Assembly: GCF_002157735.2 (NCBI RefSeq) | Contig: NZ_AP018689.1 | Span: 1,831,619-1,895,618, forward strand | Length of the DNA: 64,000 nt | Source of the DNA: Vibrio aphrogenes | GTDB lineage: Bacteria; Pseudomonadota; Gammaproteobacteria; Enterobacterales; Vibrionaceae | Reading direction: 5' to 3' | The notes under the pieces: generated by a model | The model's input: only the letters and a program-made list of their open reading frames with translations | What the model was told of the DNA's origin: nothing | Databases searched by the model: none | Shown: positions 8,896-20,368 of the stretch, one piece after another | How the letters are laid out: each line of letters starts with the position of its first letter | How positions within the stretch are numbered: position 1 is the first letter of the stretch | Made by a program: the position numbers and the translations under genes

Positions 8896-11601
8896 TTAAT
8901 CAAGAGTACGTTGGATTTCAACGATTTCGAATACTTCGATTTGGTCACCTGCGCGAACATCATTATAGTTCTTAACGCCGATACCACATTCGTAGCCATT
9001 ACGCACTTCTTGAACGTCATCTTTAAAGCGACGTAGTGATTCTAGCTCACCTTCATAAATAACCACGTTATCACGTAGAACGCGAATTGGGTTGCTACGC
9101 TTAATCACACCTTCCGTTACCATACAACCTGCGATTGCGCCCAGTTTCGGAGATTTAAACACATCACGAACTTCTGCAAGACCAATGATTTCTTGTTTAA
9201 ACTCAGGAGCCAGCATGCCGCCCATCGCTTGTTTCACTTCATCAATCAATTGATAGATGATTGAGTAGTAACGTAAGTCTAGGTTTTCATTTTCAACAGT
9301 ACGACGAGCAGAAGCATCAGCACGTACGTTAAAACCAAGAATGATTGCGTTTGAAGCCGCGGCTAAAACAGCATCTGTTTCAGTAATACCACCAACACCC
9401 GAACCGACGATATTCACTTTAACTTCATCAGTTGAAAGTTTACGTAGAGAATCGGCAATCGCTTCAACAGAACCTTGAACATCCGCTTTTAATACTACGT
9501 TCAATTCAGCCACTTCACCGGCTTCCATGTTAGAGAACATGTTTTCCAATTTCGATTTTTGCTGACGAGCTAATTTCACATCACGGAATTTACCTTGACG
9601 GTAGTTTGCAACTTCACGCGCTTTACGTTCATCACGAACCACTGTCGCTTCATCACCTGATGTTGGTACACCAGAAAGACCTAAGATCTCAACTGGAATA
9701 GACGGACCTGCTTCTGTGATTTCTTGACCATTTTCATCGCGCATCGCACGAATACGGCCATATTCTTGACCACAAAGAACGATGTCACCTTTGCGTAAAG
9801 TACCCGCTTGAACCAGTACTGTCGCAACCGGACCACGACCTTTATCAAGGCGAGATTCAACGACCACACCTGATGCCATACCATCTGTTACCGCTTTAAG
9901 TTCTAGAACTTCAGCTTGTAGCAAGATAGCTTCTAATAGGCCATCAATGTTAGTACCTTGTTTCGCAGAAATATGAACGAACATGTTTTCGCCGCCCCAT
10001 TCTTCTGGGATAACGTCATATTGAGCAAGCTCGTTTTTCACATTGTCAGGGTTTGCATCTTCTTTATCGATTTTGTTTACCGCAACAATCAATGGTACTT
10101 CAGCGGCTTTCGCGTGCTGAATCGCTTCGATTGTTTGTGGCATTACGCCATCATCGGCTGCAACCACAAGAACTACGATATCAGTCGCTTGAGCACCACG
10201 AGCACGCATTGAAGTAAACGCGGCGTGTCCTGGAGTATCTAAGAAGGTAACCATACCATTATCAGTTTGAACGTGGTAAGCACCGATATGCTGAGTAATA
10301 CCACCCGCTTCGCCAGAAGCAACACGGCTACGACGGATATAATCCAAAGTTGAGGTTTTACCATGGTCAACGTGACCCATGATAGTCACAACCGGTGCGC
10401 GTGGCACAGCTTCAGTGGTGTTATCACGATCAGATAGAATGGCTTCTTCTAATTCATTCTCTTTACGTAGAATAACTTTGTGGCCCATTTCTTCAGCAAC
10501 TAATTGTGCTGTTTCTTGGTCGATAACTTGGTTAATCGTTGCCATTGCACCCATTTTCATCATAGTTTTGATGACTTCAGTGCCTTTTACTGACATTTTA
10601 TTTGCCAGTTCAGAAACAACGATCGTTTCGCCAATCACAACGTCAGCTTTAGCAACTGTCGCATTTTTATCAAAACCTTGCTGCATAGATGTTGGTTTTG
10701 CTAACTTACCTTTACGGTTGTTGCGGCCACCACGGGCATTACGACCATTGCCACCAAAGCGGTCATCATCTTTTTCTTTCTTCGCAGGTTTTTTCTTTTT
10801 ACGACGGTTAGCTTCACTACGGCGATCGGCTTCGTCTTCTGCATCACGTGCATGTTTGTTTGTTGTTACGTGGTAGTCTGAATCTTCAGATTCTTTACTT
10901 TTCTGCTCTTCTTCAGACCAACGAGCTGCGTTTTCTTCCGCTAATTTGCGTGCTTCTTCTACCAATTTCTGTGCTTCTTGTTCTGCTTTACGTTGAGCTT
11001 CTTCTTCCTGACGGCGTTTTAGAGCTTCTGCTTCTTTCTTAGCAGCTTCATGTTTCGCTTTTTCTTCAGGAGAACGTTGAGCGGCCGCCTTCGCCTCTTT
11101 GGCTTCTTCGGCTTTCGCTTTTTCTGCAGCTTCACGTTTTGCCTTTTCTTCAGCTTCACGCTTCGCTTTTGCTTCGGCTTCAGCTTGCGCCTTAGCTTCT
11201 GCTTCTTGTTTTGCTTTTTCTTCCGCTTCACGTTTTGCTGCTTCTTCAGCTTCACGTGCGGCAAGTTCTTCCGCTTCACGTTTGGCTTCTTCATCGATAG
11301 CCGAACGTTTCACGTAAGTGCGCTTTTTACGCACTTCAACTTGTACTTCTTTACTTTTGCCGCCAGCTGCAGACACGCTTAGTGTGCTTTTGGTTTTGCG
11401 TTGTAAAGTTAAGCGAGTTGGTTCTGACTCTGAATTAGAGCCATTGCCTTTTTTTAGATGCGCAAGAAGCTGTTGTTTCTCTGCATCAGTAACGCTGTCT
11501 GTACTGGTTTTTTTCATACCAGCATCAGCAAGTTGTTCTACTAAGCGCTCAACTGGCGTACCAATTTCTTCACTTAGTTGTTTCACTGTCAGTTCTGTCA
11601 T
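8896..11601 (-). CDS. infB: Translation initiation factor IF-2
   Basis: A 901-residue IF-2. It has an N-terminal IF2-N subdomain (about 1-55), a long charged region rich in A/E/K at about 95-240, a basic linker ([13 protein letters not shown]), a second N domain near 325-375, the G domain with G1 'GHVDHGKTS', G3 'DTPGH' and G4 'NKID', then domains II-IV. It positions fMet-tRNA on the 30S subunit and promotes 70S joining with GTP hydrolysis. AAGGAG lies eight bases before the ATG. It follows nusA by 22 bp. Shorter IF-2 isoforms from internal starts, known in E. coli, cannot be judged here. Confidence 0.98.
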   Translation of the reverse strand: MTELTVKQLSEEIGTPVERLVEQLADAGMKKTSTDSVTDAEKQQLLAHLKKGNGSNSESEPTRLTLQRKTKSTLSVSAAGGKSKEVQVEVRKKRTYVKRSAIDEEAKREAEELAAREAEEAAKREAEEKAKQEAEAKAQAEAEAKAKREAEEKAKREAAEKAKAEEAKEAKAAAQRSPEEKAKHEAAKKEAEALKRRQEEEAQRKAEQEAQKLVEEARKLAEENAARWSEEEQKSKESEDSDYHVTTNKHARDAEDEADRRSEANRRKKKKPAKKEKDDDRFGGNGRNARGGRNNRKGKLAKPTSMQQGFDKNATVAKADVVIGETIVVSELANKMSVKGTEVIKTMMKMGAMATINQVIDQETAQLVAEEMGHKVILRKENELEEAILSDRDNTTEAVPRAPVVTIMGHVDHGKTSTLDYIRRSRVASGEAGGITQHIGAYHVQTDNGMVTFLDTPGHAAFTSMRARGAQATDIVVLVVAADDGVMPQTIEAIQHAKAAEVPLIVAVNKIDKEDANPDNVKNELAQYDVIPEEWGGENMFVHISAKQGTNIDGLLEAILLQAEVLELKAVTDGMASGVVVESRLDKGRGPVATVLVQAGTLRKGDIVLCGQEYGRIRAMRDENGQEITEAGPSIPVEILGLSGVPTSGDEATVVRDERKAREVANYRQGKFRDVKLARQQKSKLENMFSNMEAGEVAELNVVLKADVQGSVEAIADSLRKLSTDEVKVNIVGSGVGGITETDAVLAAASNAIILGFNVRADASARRTVENENLDLRYYSIIYQLIDEVKQAMGGMLAPEFKQEIIGLAEVRDVFKSPKLGAIAGCMVTEGVIKRSNPIRVLRDNVVIYEGELESLRRFKDDVQEVRNGYECGIGVKNYNDVRAGDQIEVFEIVEIQRTLD

Positions 11602-11623
11602 ACTGCTTTCTCCTTGCTGAAAG

Positions 11624-13111
11624 TTATTCTTCGTCGCCGAACCAGCAAATGTTACGAGCGGCCATAATTAATTCACCAGCACGTTGTTCACTTAAGCCCT
11701 CGATGCCTTCTAGGTCATCGGTGCCTTGGTCAGCTAAATCTTCTAAAGTCACTACACCTTTAGCGGCAAGTTTGAACGCTAATTCGCGCTCTAAGCCTTC
11801 TAAAGCAAGTAGGTCTTCAGCAGGCTCTAAACCTTCAAATGATTCTTCTTGAACAAGAGCAAGCGTCGTTAGTGCATTTTTCGCACGAGTACGCAGTTCT
11901 TCAACTAGCTCTTCTTCTAGACCATCAATATCAAGTAGTTCGTTTACTGGAACATAAGCGATTTCTTCTAAGGTGGTGAAACCTTCTTCTACTAGCATTT
12001 CAGCAAAATCTTGTTCGATATCTAAATGCTTCATGAAGTTTTCAATCGCGGCACCAGATTCTTCTTGGTGCTTCTTCTTCAGGTCTTCAACTGTCATTAC
12101 GTTCAATTCCCAACCAGTTAGTTGAGAAGCAAGACGAACGTTTTGACCGCTACGACCGATAGCTTGCGCTAAGTTATCAGCTTCAACGGCAATATCCATT
12201 GAGTGTGAATCTTCATCAACAATGATTGAAGCCACATCAGCTGGTGCCATGGCATTAATTACAAATTGCGCTGGGTTATCGTCCCACAGAACGATATCAA
12301 TACGCTCACCGCCAAGTTCACCTGAAACGGCTTGTACACGTGCGCCACGCATACCAACACAAGCACCCACAGGGTCAATGCGGCGATCATTGGTTTTCAC
12401 TGCGATTTTCGCACGAGAACCTGGATCACGAGCTGCCGCTTTTAATTCAATCAGCTCTTCACCAATTTCTGGCACTTCAATACGGAAGAGTTCAATTAAC
12501 ATCTCTGGTTTAGAGCGAGTTAAGAACAATTGGAAACCACGTGCTTCTGGTTTTACCGCATATAAAAGACCACGAATACGGTCACCTGGGCGTAGGTTTT
12601 CACGTGGAAGTTGATCTTCACGTAAAATTACAGACTCTGCGTTATTGCCAAGATCAACGATAACCGCATCACGAGTGGCTTTTTTCACAACGCCGGTGAC
12701 TAACTCACCTTCGTTATCAATGAATTGCTCAACGATTTGTGCACGCTCAGCTTCACGAACTTTTTGTACGATAACTTGCTTAGCAGTTTGAGTCGTAATA
12801 CGGTCAAAAGTAACTGATTCCATATCATCTTCGATGTACTCACCCAGTTGAATTGATTCATCATCAAACTGCGCCGCTTCAATTGAAATTTCTTTTGTTG
12901 GAAATTCAACTTCAGCAACCACTAACCAACGGCGGAAGGTTTCAAAATCGCCTGTTTTACGATCGATCTCAACACGCACTTCAATTTCGTGTTCACTTTT
13001 CTTTTTTGTTGCCGTAGCTAAAGCAATTTCTAATGCTTCAAAAATACGCTCACGGGGAACAGCTTTCTCATTCGAAACTGCTTCAACAACCGCTAAAATT
13101 TCTCTGTTCAT
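11624..13111 (-). CDS. nusA: Transcription termination/antitermination protein NusA
   Basis: 495 residues, the same length as E. coli NusA. Order: N-terminal RNAP-binding domain (1-130), S1 domain (about 135-200), two KH domains (about 200-345, with '[18 protein letters not shown]' and '[12 protein letters not shown]'), then two acidic AR repeats (about 365-490) of the kind that bind the alpha subunit CTD and lambda N. It modulates pausing, termination and antitermination. In operon with rimP (17 bp upstream) and infB (22 bp downstream). Confidence 0.98.
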   Translation of the reverse strand: MNREILAVVEAVSNEKAVPRERIFEALEIALATATKKKSEHEIEVRVEIDRKTGDFETFRRWLVVAEVEFPTKEISIEAAQFDDESIQLGEYIEDDMESVTFDRITTQTAKQVIVQKVREAERAQIVEQFIDNEGELVTGVVKKATRDAVIVDLGNNAESVILREDQLPRENLRPGDRIRGLLYAVKPEARGFQLFLTRSKPEMLIELFRIEVPEIGEELIELKAAARDPGSRAKIAVKTNDRRIDPVGACVGMRGARVQAVSGELGGERIDIVLWDDNPAQFVINAMAPADVASIIVDEDSHSMDIAVEADNLAQAIGRSGQNVRLASQLTGWELNVMTVEDLKKKHQEESGAAIENFMKHLDIEQDFAEMLVEEGFTTLEEIAYVPVNELLDIDGLEEELVEELRTRAKNALTTLALVQEESFEGLEPAEDLLALEGLERELAFKLAAKGVVTLEDLADQGTDDLEGIEGLSEQRAGELIMAARNICWFGDEE

Positions 13112-13128
13112 GTTATGCCTCTTCAGAC

Positions 13129-13584
13129 TTAAAATTTTGGTATCAAGTTAGCTTTAGAAATATTACTTAAAGCAAATTGTTCTTCTTGGTTATCAACGGT
13201 GATCGTTACGATCTCGCCTTCAATAGAAGTAATCACACCTTTCCATTTACGACGATTATTCATGGCCATTTTTAAAACCACATTCACTTCATGACCAATA
13301 AATTGCTCATAATGTGCTGGTTTAAATAAAGGACGCTCCAAACCTGGAGATGAAACTTCTAAGTTGTAAGCAACCGTAATCGGATCTTCAACGTCCATTA
13401 CAGCACTTACTTGGCGACTTACTTCTGCACAATCGTCGACGGTAATACCATTCTCATGATCAATGAAGATGCGTAATGTCGAGTGCTCACCTGCTCGGAT
13501 AAACTCCAAGCCAACCAATTCATAACCAGAAGCCGCTACTGGCGCTTCTAATAATTCTGTTAATTGTTTTTCTAAACCAGTCAT
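13129..13584 (-). CDS. rimP: Ribosome maturation factor RimP
   Basis: A 151-residue RimP with the '[12 protein letters not shown]' signature of the family at about residues 82-93 and the C-terminal SH3-like domain. It is needed for 30S maturation together with S12. First gene of the rimP-nusA-infB-rbfA-truB operon. GGAGA precedes the ATG. Upstream lies a structured leader ending in a terminator-like hairpin, suggesting attenuation of the whole operon. Confidence 0.96.
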   Translation of the reverse strand: MTGLEKQLTELLEAPVAASGYELVGLEFIRAGEHSTLRIFIDHENGITVDDCAEVSRQVSAVMDVEDPITVAYNLEVSSPGLERPLFKPAHYEQFIGHEVNVVLKMAMNNRRKWKGVITSIEGEIVTITVDNQEEQFALSNISKANLIPKF

Positions 13585-13686
13585 ATTCTCTCCGGAAATG
13601 AAGCTTTCTCCACATTTGCAGCCTAACCTTTACATAAGAAAGCTAACAAAACTAAGAAGTTAAGCTTAAAGCCAATCGTCCAGAAA

Positions 13687-13709
13687 CAAAAAAAGGGCTT
13701 AAAGCCCAA
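13687..13709 (-). terminator. Terminator-like hairpin in the rimP leader
   Basis: On the minus strand GGGCT-TTA-AGCCC followed by TTTTTTT, about 100 bases before the rimP start. It reads in the direction of rimP, so it would cut leader transcripts short. Confidence 0.7.
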
Positions 13710-13726
13710 TTCAAACACCATGCCTT

Positions 13727-13774
13727 ATCTGTATGACCATTTGATGGAAATTTATCCCATCAAAGCAAACAGAT
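13727..13774 (-). ncRNA. Structured rimP leader (candidate attenuator)
   Basis: Minus-strand RNA: ATCTGT (13769-13774) pairs with ACAGAT (13727-13732), enclosing TTTGATGG (13757-13764) paired with CCATCAAA (13740-13747). A run of 17 bases then leads to the hairpin at 13687-13709. Rfam holds a 'rimP-leader' attenuator in gammaproteobacteria; whether this is that family needs a covariance-model search. Confidence 0.55.
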
Positions 13775-13776
13775 AA

Positions 13777-13805
13777 TAAAAAACCCCGAAATGTCGGGGT
13801 TTTTT
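13777..13805. terminator. Terminator downstream of tRNA-fMet
   Basis: AAAAAA-CCCCGA-AATG-TCGGGG-TTTTTT: a 6-bp GC stem with A and T runs on both sides, lying between tRNA-fMet and the rimP leader. Confidence 0.8.
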
Positions 13806-13905
13806 ATTGCTGGACCCTGATATTACTAAGCTTATAGTTTAGCTTAGCTATGTTGAAAATCAGCATTTCAACATAAAAACTTGTAATCGAATACCTAAAG
13901 AGGAT

Positions 13906-13982
<77 letters not shown>

Positions 13983-14010
13983 TCCGATTTTACTTCTATT
14001 TCTGTGCGGC

Positions 14011-14038
14011 ATTATACGCTCTGAAATAGACATTACAA
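14011..14038 (-). promoter_or_regulatory. Promoter of tRNA-fMet
   Basis: Minus strand: TTGTAA (14033-14038), 16-bp spacer, TATAAT (14011-14016), then a GC-rich discriminator (GCCGC), located between tRNA-Leu and tRNA-fMet. Confidence 0.7.
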
Positions 14039-14052
14039 GTTTTACACAATAA

Positions 14053-14137
14053 TGGTGCCGAGAGGGGGACTTGAACCCCCACACCATAAGGCACTAGCAC
14101 CTCATGCTAGCGTGTCTACCAATTTCACCATCTCGGC
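14053..14137 (-). tRNA. leuU: tRNA-Leu (GAG)
   Basis: 85 nt with encoded CCA, long class II variable arm, anticodon loop ATGAGGT giving GAG. It follows secG by 28 bp on the same strand, the secG-leuU arrangement of E. coli. Confidence 0.95.
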
Positions 14138-14165
14138 AATATTATTTAATCTATTTTACAAGATC

Positions 14166-14513
14166 TTACTGAGGAATTTCATCACCGCTCTTAGGAGCAG
14201 GAATTTCATCAGTTGCAACGTTATTTACTTCATCTGCTTTTTGCTCAACACTTAAGTTTGGAGCTGCAAATTTAGATTCATGTTTAGCTGTTGAAATATT
14301 GCCAAGAACTAAACTAATGATAAAAAATATCGTTGCGCAAATTGCGGTTGAACGAGTAAGGAAATTACCTGAGCCACCAGAGCCAAATACTGTATTTGAT
14401 GCTCCAGCCCCGAACGAAGCTCCCATGTCTGCGCCTTTACCTTGCTGAATCAACACTAGGCCAATTACACCAAGCGCAACCAGTAGATAAATCACAAGTA
14501 GAACTGTTAACAT
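14166..14513 (-). CDS. secG: Protein translocase subunit SecG
   Basis: 115 residues with two membrane helices (about 2-22 and 55-73) joined by the conserved 'QQGKGADMGASFGAGASNTVFG' type loop (residues about 23-45). SecG is the third subunit of the SecYEG channel and eases SecA cycling. It has a hydrophilic proline/glutamate-rich tail. Cotranscribed with tRNA-Leu downstream, from a promoter at 14597-14625. Confidence 0.96.
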   Translation of the reverse strand: MLTVLLVIYLLVALGVIGLVLIQQGKGADMGASFGAGASNTVFGSGGSGNFLTRSTAICATIFFIISLVLGNISTAKHESKFAAPNLSVEQKADEVNNVATDEIPAPKSGDEIPQ

Positions 14514-14596
14514 TTTTCCACCTATGTTCTAAATTTCTGAGCCATTACCACTTATCGCTAAGTAACAATAACGCACCTCCCTAATGAGGCGGAGTG

Positions 14597-14625
14597 ATAC
14601 TATCGAAAGCTGACAAAGCTGACAA
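14597..14625 (-). promoter_or_regulatory. secG-tRNA-Leu promoter
   Basis: Minus strand: TTGTCA (14620-14625), 17-bp spacer, TAGTAT (14597-14602), then CACTCCGCC. The start would fall about 80 bases before secG. Confidence 0.65.
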
Positions 14626-14745
14626 GTGAAAATTATCAAAAAAGCTCAACTTACTGTTCAAATGATTAAAAAAGGCACAAAAGCGTGATTAAACCTGCAA
14701 TCAATTACCTAAAAGCAGGCTTAATCATCTTACCACCTTTAATTA

Positions 14746-16083
14746 TCAGCAGTTTTCTTTTACTTTTGCTGCGATAGCGTGAGCGGAAGAATCCACTAAT
14801 TGCGCATCTTCACCTTCTACCATAACTCGAATTAATGGCTCTGTACCTGATTTACGTAATAGCACTCGGCCTTTATCGCCGAGTTGGGATTCAACATTAG
14901 CGACCGCTTCAAGTACTGCAGTATTTTGTAGCGGATCAGAATCACCTGAGAATCGAACATTCACTAAGACTTGAGGGTACAAGGTCATGCCTGAGGCTAA
15001 TGCACTCAACGATAATTTACTACCCACAACAGAGGCCAACACTTGCAGTGCGGCAACAATCGCATCCCCAGTTGTCACTTTATCGAGCAAAATAACATGG
15101 CCGGAGTTTTCAGCGCCAATCTTCCAGCCTTTTTCTAATAATTGCTCCATGACATAACGGTCACCAACTTTAGAACGTACAAATGGAATGCCTAATTGCT
15201 TCAAACCATTTTCCATCCCTAAGTTGGTCATTAACGTCCCAACGACGCCACCTTTTAGCTCTCCACGGCGTAACGCATCACGAGCAATAATATAGGCAAT
15301 TTGGTCACCATCGACTTTATTTCCTAACTCATCAACCATGATCAAACGGTCACCATCACCATCAAAAGCTAGACCAAGGTCAGCCTTTTCTTCCAAGACT
15401 TTCGCTTGTAATGCACGAACATCAGTTGCTCCGACTTCTGCATTGATGTTAGTACCATTTGGCTCACAACCAATGCAAATCACCTCTGCGCCTAACTCAG
15501 TAAAGACACTTGGTGCAATATGGTAAGTTGCGCCATGTGCACAATCGACCACAATTTTTAAGCCTTTGAGGCTAAGTTCATTAGGAAAAGTACTTTTACA
15601 AAATTCAATGTATCGACCCGCAGCATCCACCATACGCTTAGCTTTACCTAGCATCGCGGATTCAACGCATTCAATGTCTTTTTCCATTTCAGCTTCAATG
15701 GCTAATTCAATATCATCTGGTAGTTTTGTGCCTTCAGATGAAAAGAACTTGATGCCATTATCATAATAAGGGTTATGAGAAGCAGAAATGACGATCCCGG
15801 CTTCAGCGCGGAAAGTTTGTGTCAAATAAGCCACTGCGGGGGTAGGCATAGGCCCGGTTAAAATCGCTTTAAGCCCAGCGGCTGCAAGACCCGCTTCTAG
15901 TGCTGATTCCAGCATATAACCTGAAATACGAGTATCTTTGCCTATAATGACTTGTTTGGTGCCTTGCTTAGCCAATACACGGCCTGCCGCCCAACCTAGT
16001 TTTAAGACAAAATCAGGCGTGATCGGATACTCACCGACTTTCCCACGTACGCCATCGGTACCAAAATATTTTCTTTCTGACAT
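14746..16083 (-). CDS. glmM: Phosphoglucosamine mutase GlmM
   Basis: Start set at the ATG giving [14 protein letters not shown], which yields 445 residues, the E. coli length; the open frame extends 21 codons further upstream without family similarity. The active phosphoserine is Ser102 in '[12 protein letters not shown]', and the metal loop is 'FDGDGDR'. It converts glucosamine-6-phosphate to glucosamine-1-phosphate for UDP-GlcNAc, peptidoglycan and LPS. It lies 122 bp after folP, the order ftsH-folP-glmM found in E. coli. Confidence 0.97.
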   Translation of the reverse strand: MSERKYFGTDGVRGKVGEYPITPDFVLKLGWAAGRVLAKQGTKQVIIGKDTRISGYMLESALEAGLAAAGLKAILTGPMPTPAVAYLTQTFRAEAGIVISASHNPYYDNGIKFFSSEGTKLPDDIELAIEAEMEKDIECVESAMLGKAKRMVDAAGRYIEFCKSTFPNELSLKGLKIVVDCAHGATYHIAPSVFTELGAEVICIGCEPNGTNINAEVGATDVRALQAKVLEEKADLGLAFDGDGDRLIMVDELGNKVDGDQIAYIIARDALRRGELKGGVVGTLMTNLGMENGLKQLGIPFVRSKVGDRYVMEQLLEKGWKIGAENSGHVILLDKVTTGDAIVAALQVLASVVGSKLSLSALASGMTLYPQVLVNVRFSGDSDPLQNTAVLEAVANVESQLGDKGRVLLRKSGTEPLIRVMVEGEDAQLVDSSAHAIAAKVKENC

Positions 16084-16205
16084 GATAATTCCTATATTTA
16101 CAAGCAATAACCTGTTGTTTATTGGCACATTAGTTGAAATTGCCATAGGTTACAACAGGGTTTAAATTCCATCGTTATTATTTTGAATAATGATATCTAA
16201 GGTTT

Positions 16206-17036
16206 TTATTGATTTATTTTGATCATTTCCAAAATTTGCAACGCATCTTGGGTTTCAATGACATCATGCACACGTAAAATTTGTGCGCCTTTTTGAGCGG
16301 CAATCGTTGCACAAGTAATGCTGCCAATCACGCACTCTTTGGTCGGCTTATTCAAGGCATTCGATACCATTGATTTTCTCGACATGCCCGCCAAAATAGG
16401 TAGGTGATAATGATGAAAATGTTCTAAGTGGGCAAGCAATTGATAGTTATGTGCTAGCGTTTTTCCAAAACCAAATCCGGGATCAATAATAATATTCTCA
16501 CGTATGATGCCTGCTTGAATGCACTCATCAATCTTATGCGTTAAATACTTATCCACTTCTTGCAAAACGTCCTTGTAATCAGGATTTTCCTGCATAGTCT
16601 TAGGCTGGCCTTGCATATGCATAATACACACCGGCACTCCTGCTTGAGCAACCACTTCCATCGCCCCAGGTTCAGATAAGGAGCGAATATCATTGATCAT
16701 ATCCGCCCCACATTCTAGCGCCTGTTTCATCACTTGTGCTTTGCTAGTATCAATGGAGATCCAAACGTCGGAGACTTGTCGTATGGCTTTCACTAAAGGG
16801 ATCACACGGCGTAACTCTTCATCAAGAGAAACTTCTTTTGCTCCAGGTCTCGTTGATTCCCCACCGATATCAATGATCGTCGCCCCAGCCTTAATCATTG
16901 ATGTCACTTGAGCCATAGCATCTTCTAATTGTTGATATTGACCACCATCTGAAAATGAATCTGGTGTCACATTCAATATCCCCATAATTTGAGGCTTTGA
17001 AAGATCAAGTGTTTTTTGATTTGAAGTCAATTTCAT
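16206..17036 (-). CDS. folP: Dihydropteroate synthase
   Basis: A 276-residue TIM-barrel enzyme with 'MGILNVTPDSFSDGG' (about residues 18-32) and 'GGESTRPGA' (about 58-67), the pterin and pABA site loops. It joins p-aminobenzoate to dihydropterin pyrophosphate in folate synthesis and is the sulfonamide target. Separated from ftsH by a terminator-like hairpin but in the conserved ftsH-folP-glmM order. Confidence 0.97.
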   Translation of the reverse strand: MKLTSNQKTLDLSKPQIMGILNVTPDSFSDGGQYQQLEDAMAQVTSMIKAGATIIDIGGESTRPGAKEVSLDEELRRVIPLVKAIRQVSDVWISIDTSKAQVMKQALECGADMINDIRSLSEPGAMEVVAQAGVPVCIMHMQGQPKTMQENPDYKDVLQEVDKYLTHKIDECIQAGIIRENIIIDPGFGFGKTLAHNYQLLAHLEHFHHYHLPILAGMSRKSMVSNALNKPTKECVIGSITCATIAAQKGAQILRVHDVIETQDALQILEMIKINQ

Positions 17037-17095
17037 TCGGTGTCCACCTTTAATGAAAATGTAAAAAGAAAAATTATACGTGGGTCAGAATGCAA

Positions 17096-17120
17096 AAAGC
17101 CCTGATTCACATCAGGGCTT
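17096..17120 (-). terminator. ftsH terminator
   Basis: Minus strand AAGCCCTGAT-GTGA-ATCAGGGCTT followed by TTT; a 10-bp stem between ftsH and folP. Partial read-through into folP is likely. Confidence 0.75.
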
Positions 17121-17138
17121 ATTATCAACACTCTCTGC

Positions 17139-19076
17139 TTATGAATCTTTATTATTCGATTCAGTGTCATCCGGTGTGTTCACTGGTTCAACTTTAGGTT
17201 CAACCTTAACTTCTTCTGCTTGCGGAGCAGGTTCAGCCGGTTTGGCCTCACTGTCTGTCCAGCCTTGTGGTGGACGGATCGTTTCACAGCGATTCATTAG
17301 ATCCTCAATTTGACCAGCATCTATGGTTTCATACTTCATCAAAGCATCTTTCATTGCATGCATGATATCCATATTATCTTCTAAGATTTTCTTAGCACGA
17401 TCATAATTTCGGTCAATTAAGATACGAACTTCTTGGTCAATTAAGCGCGCAGTTTCATCAGACATATGTTTTGTCTGAGTCACACTACGGCCTAAGAAGA
17501 CTTCACCTTCATCTTCAGCGTAAAGTAATGGTCCAAGCTTTTCAGAGAAGCCCCATTGGGTGACCATCTTACGTGCAATATCTGTCGCACGTTCGATATC
17601 GTTGGAAGCCCCTGTCGAGACTTTGTCACTACCGTAAATTAGCTCTTCGGCTAAACGCCCACCATACAAACTAGAAATCATTGATTCTAAATGCTGGCGA
17701 GACATACTAACTCGGTCTTGCTCAGGTAAGTACATGGTTACACCTAATGCACGACCACGAGGAATAATCGATACTTTATAAACAGGGTCATGTTCAGGTA
17801 CTAAACGACCAACAATGGCATGACCAGCTTCGTGATATGCCGTAGAGGCTTTTGTTTCCTCAGACATGACCATCGAACGGCGCTCAGCACCCATCATGAT
17901 CTTGTCTTTCGCTAATTCAAACTCAACCATCGAAACATTGCGTTTATTACCACGCGCAGCAAATAATGCCGCTTCGTTTACTAGGTTAGCCAAGTCGGCA
18001 CCGGAGAAGCCTGGTGTACCACGAGCGATCAGTGACGGTTCAACATTTTCGGCAAGTGGCACTTTACGCATGTGCACTTTCAGAATTTGCTCACGGCCAC
18101 GAACATCCGGTAGACCTACCACGACTTGACGGTCAAAACGACCAGGACGCAATAAGGCAGGGTCAAGTACGTCAGGACGGTTGGTTGCCGCGATAACAAT
18201 GATCCCTTCATTACCTTCAAAACCATCCATCTCAACCAACATTTGGTTTAGCGTTTGTTCACGTTCATCATGACCACCGCCAACACCTGCGCCACGTTGA
18301 CGGCCAACGGCATCGATTTCATCAATAAAGATAATACATGGTGATGCTTTTTTCGCCTGTTCAAACATGTCACGTACACGAGATGCACCCACACCTACGA
18401 ACATTTCAACGAAATCAGAACCAGAAATACTAAAGAACGGTACTTTTGCTTCACCCGCAATCGCCTTAGCTAATAGCGTTTTACCTGTACCTGGAGGACC
18501 AACCAGCAAAACACCAGTAGGGATTTTACCGCCTAACTTTTGGAATCGGCTTGGATCACGTAGATAATCCACCAGCTCTTTTACATCTTCTTTGGCTTCA
18601 TCACACCCAGCAACATCCGCAAACGTTGTTTTGATTTGGTCTTCACCCATCATGCGAGCTTTACTTTTGCCAAACGACATAGCGCCTTTACCGCCGCCAC
18701 CGCCTTGCATTTGACGCATGAAGAAAATCCACACCCCAATCAATAGAATCATCGGGAACCAAGAAATGAAAATGGTTCCTAAAAGGCTTTGTTGCTCAGG
18801 TGGTGTGCCTGAAACTTTTACATTTTGATTGATAAGATCGTCAAGAAGCTTACTGTCGTAAACAGGCATATAAGTTACATTGCGAGAATTATCAGTTCGA
18901 ACAAAGGTAATTTCTCTATCCTTGAACTTTGCCTCACGAACTTGGCCTTGACCAACGTCTTTTACAAAGGAAGTGTAATCAATCGCTTTTCCGTTACTGT
19001 CTCCAGGCCCAAAGCTCTGGAAAACTGACATCAAAACTACGGCGATTACTAGCCATAAAATTAAATTTTTTGCCAT
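17139..19076 (-). CDS. ftsH: ATP-dependent zinc metalloprotease FtsH
   Basis: Start at the ATG giving [20 protein letters not shown], as in E. coli; a TTG three codons earlier is less likely. 645 residues: two membrane helices (about 5-22 and 100-120) around a periplasmic domain, Walker A GPPGTGKT at 193-200, Walker B 'IIFIDEID' near 248-255 and zinc motif HEAGH at 415-419. It degrades membrane and short-lived cytoplasmic proteins (in E. coli LpxC, sigma-32, SecY). The last 50 residues are P/E-rich and variable. It follows rlmE closely, as in E. coli. Confidence 0.97.
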   Translation of the reverse strand: MAKNLILWLVIAVVLMSVFQSFGPGDSNGKAIDYTSFVKDVGQGQVREAKFKDREITFVRTDNSRNVTYMPVYDSKLLDDLINQNVKVSGTPPEQQSLLGTIFISWFPMILLIGVWIFFMRQMQGGGGGKGAMSFGKSKARMMGEDQIKTTFADVAGCDEAKEDVKELVDYLRDPSRFQKLGGKIPTGVLLVGPPGTGKTLLAKAIAGEAKVPFFSISGSDFVEMFVGVGASRVRDMFEQAKKASPCIIFIDEIDAVGRQRGAGVGGGHDEREQTLNQMLVEMDGFEGNEGIIVIAATNRPDVLDPALLRPGRFDRQVVVGLPDVRGREQILKVHMRKVPLAENVEPSLIARGTPGFSGADLANLVNEAALFAARGNKRNVSMVEFELAKDKIMMGAERRSMVMSEETKASTAYHEAGHAIVGRLVPEHDPVYKVSIIPRGRALGVTMYLPEQDRVSMSRQHLESMISSLYGGRLAEELIYGSDKVSTGASNDIERATDIARKMVTQWGFSEKLGPLLYAEDEGEVFLGRSVTQTKHMSDETARLIDQEVRILIDRNYDRAKKILEDNMDIMHAMKDALMKYETIDAGQIEDLMNRCETIRPPQGWTDSEAKPAEPAPQAEEVKVEPKVEPVNTPDDTESNNKDS

Positions 19077-19125
19077 GTCACTCAAGGTGTCAGCCTCTCG
19101 GTCACTATTAATTAAAAGTAAGTTA

Positions 19126-19755
19126 CTACAGTTTATATCCTGTAGCTACGATATATACCTCACGAGAACGCGCACGTGAAGAGTCTGGTTTACGAATTTT
19201 TACAGCTTTGAACATTTCACGTACATCTTTGACGTACTGATCAAAGCCTTCGCCTTGGAAGACCTTAACCACAAAACTACCATTTGGAGCTAGAACTTGT
19301 CGACACATATCCAACGCTAATTCAACTAAATACATTGCTCTAGGTTGGTCTACCGCTAGATTGCCACTCATATTTGGTGCCATATCAGACATTACGACAT
19401 CCACCATATCAGGTTGAATACGTTCCAGTAAGGCCTCTAATACGGCATCTTCTCGGAAGTCACCTTGTAAAAAGCTTACCCCCGCAATGGAATCCATAGA
19501 TAAAATGTCACAAGCTATTACTTGCCCCTCATCGCCAACAATACCGGCTGCATATTGCGACCACCCGCCAGGTGCGGCACCTAAATCGACAACCGTCATC
19601 CCTTCTTTGATGAGTTTATCTTTCTCTTGAATCTCTTCGATTTTAAAGATAGCGCGAGAACGGTAACCCCTCTTTTGTGCTTCAGCCACATACTTATCGT
19701 CAAAGTGCTCTTGTAACCAACGCCCTGAACTGGCTGAATGTTTTTTCTTACTCAT
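19126..19755 (-). CDS. rlmE: 23S rRNA (uridine(2552)-2'-O)-methyltransferase RlmE
   Basis: A 209-residue FtsJ/RrmJ-type methyltransferase. The SAM motif '[15 protein letters not shown]' is at about 55-69, and '[11 protein letters not shown]' and '[10 protein letters not shown]' supply the Asp and Lys of the K-D-K-E tetrad. It methylates U2552 in the A-loop of 23S rRNA, late in 50S assembly. It is upstream of ftsH and divergent from yhbY. Confidence 0.97.
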   Translation of the reverse strand: MSKKKHSASSGRWLQEHFDDKYVAEAQKRGYRSRAIFKIEEIQEKDKLIKEGMTVVDLGAAPGGWSQYAAGIVGDEGQVIACDILSMDSIAGVSFLQGDFREDAVLEALLERIQPDMVDVVMSDMAPNMSGNLAVDQPRAMYLVELALDMCRQVLAPNGSFVVKVFQGEGFDQYVKDVREMFKAVKIRKPDSSRARSREVYIVATGYKL

Positions 19756-20011
19756 TGAAGTCCTAATGATTTATCTATAACGTCCAAACGAATCATGAAT
19801 GGAAGCTGCGGGCTATTATAAAACATCGCCATAAAGCCTAGACTCACTCAAAAGCCTAAGCCCACTTAAAAACTATTCAGGAAAATATAGTCTTCCTGCA
19901 TAGATGGCGTTAAAATAGATGTTTTCAACCCAGTATACTCAAATAACACCAAAATACTTAACTTCTGTATTAGGATGTGGTTTGAATATCATATAAAAAA
20001 ATGGCAGCACA

Positions 20012-20308
20012 ATGAACCTAAGCACCAAACAAAAACAGCACTTAAAAGGACTAGCTCACAGTTTAAAACCTGTTGTGCTAATGGGCGCAAATGGATTAAC
20101 TGAAGCTGTACTTGCGGAAATAGAACTTGCGCTTGACCATCACGAGTTGATTAAAGTCAAAGTGGCTTCTGAAGACCGTGAAACCAAAGCGCTCATTATA
20201 GACGCCATTGTTCGCGAAACCAAAGCAGAAAAAGTGCAAACTATCGGTAAAACATTGGTGTTATACCGTCAAAGCGAACAGCGTAAAATAGAAATCCCAC
20301 GTAAGTAA
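20012..20308 (+). CDS. yhbY: RNA-binding protein YhbY (CRM domain)
   Basis: A 98-residue single CRM (CRS1-YhbY) domain with the basic 'KQKQHLKGLAHSLKP' start and the GANGLTEAV loop (about residues 26-34) that stands in the GxxG RNA-binding position. It associates with pre-50S particles in E. coli. Divergent from rlmE-ftsH across about 255 bp, as in enterobacteria. Confidence 0.93.
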   Translation: MNLSTKQKQHLKGLAHSLKPVVLMGANGLTEAVLAEIELALDHHELIKVKVASEDRETKALIIDAIVRETKAEKVQTIGKTLVLYRQSEQRKIEIPRK

Positions 20309-20342
20309 TCACTTACTTATCAGCTAGATGTTGATTTCAAGA

Positions 20343-20368
20343 AAGACTGCTTCGGCGGTCTTTTTTCA
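20343..20368 (+). terminator. yhbY terminator
   Basis: AAGACTGC-TTCG-GCGGTCTT followed by TTTT: an 8-bp stem (one T-G pair) with a UUCG tetraloop. Confidence 0.85.

Noticed and set aside
11050..11382. Several open frames opposite and within the infB N-terminal region
   Set aside because: They are mirror frames of the A/E/K-repeat codons of IF-2; their Phe/Ser-rich or Lys-rich products match nothing and infB is clearly real there.
16084..16146. N-terminal extension of GlmM
   Set aside because: The extra residues do not resemble the family; the internal ATG gives the exact family length.
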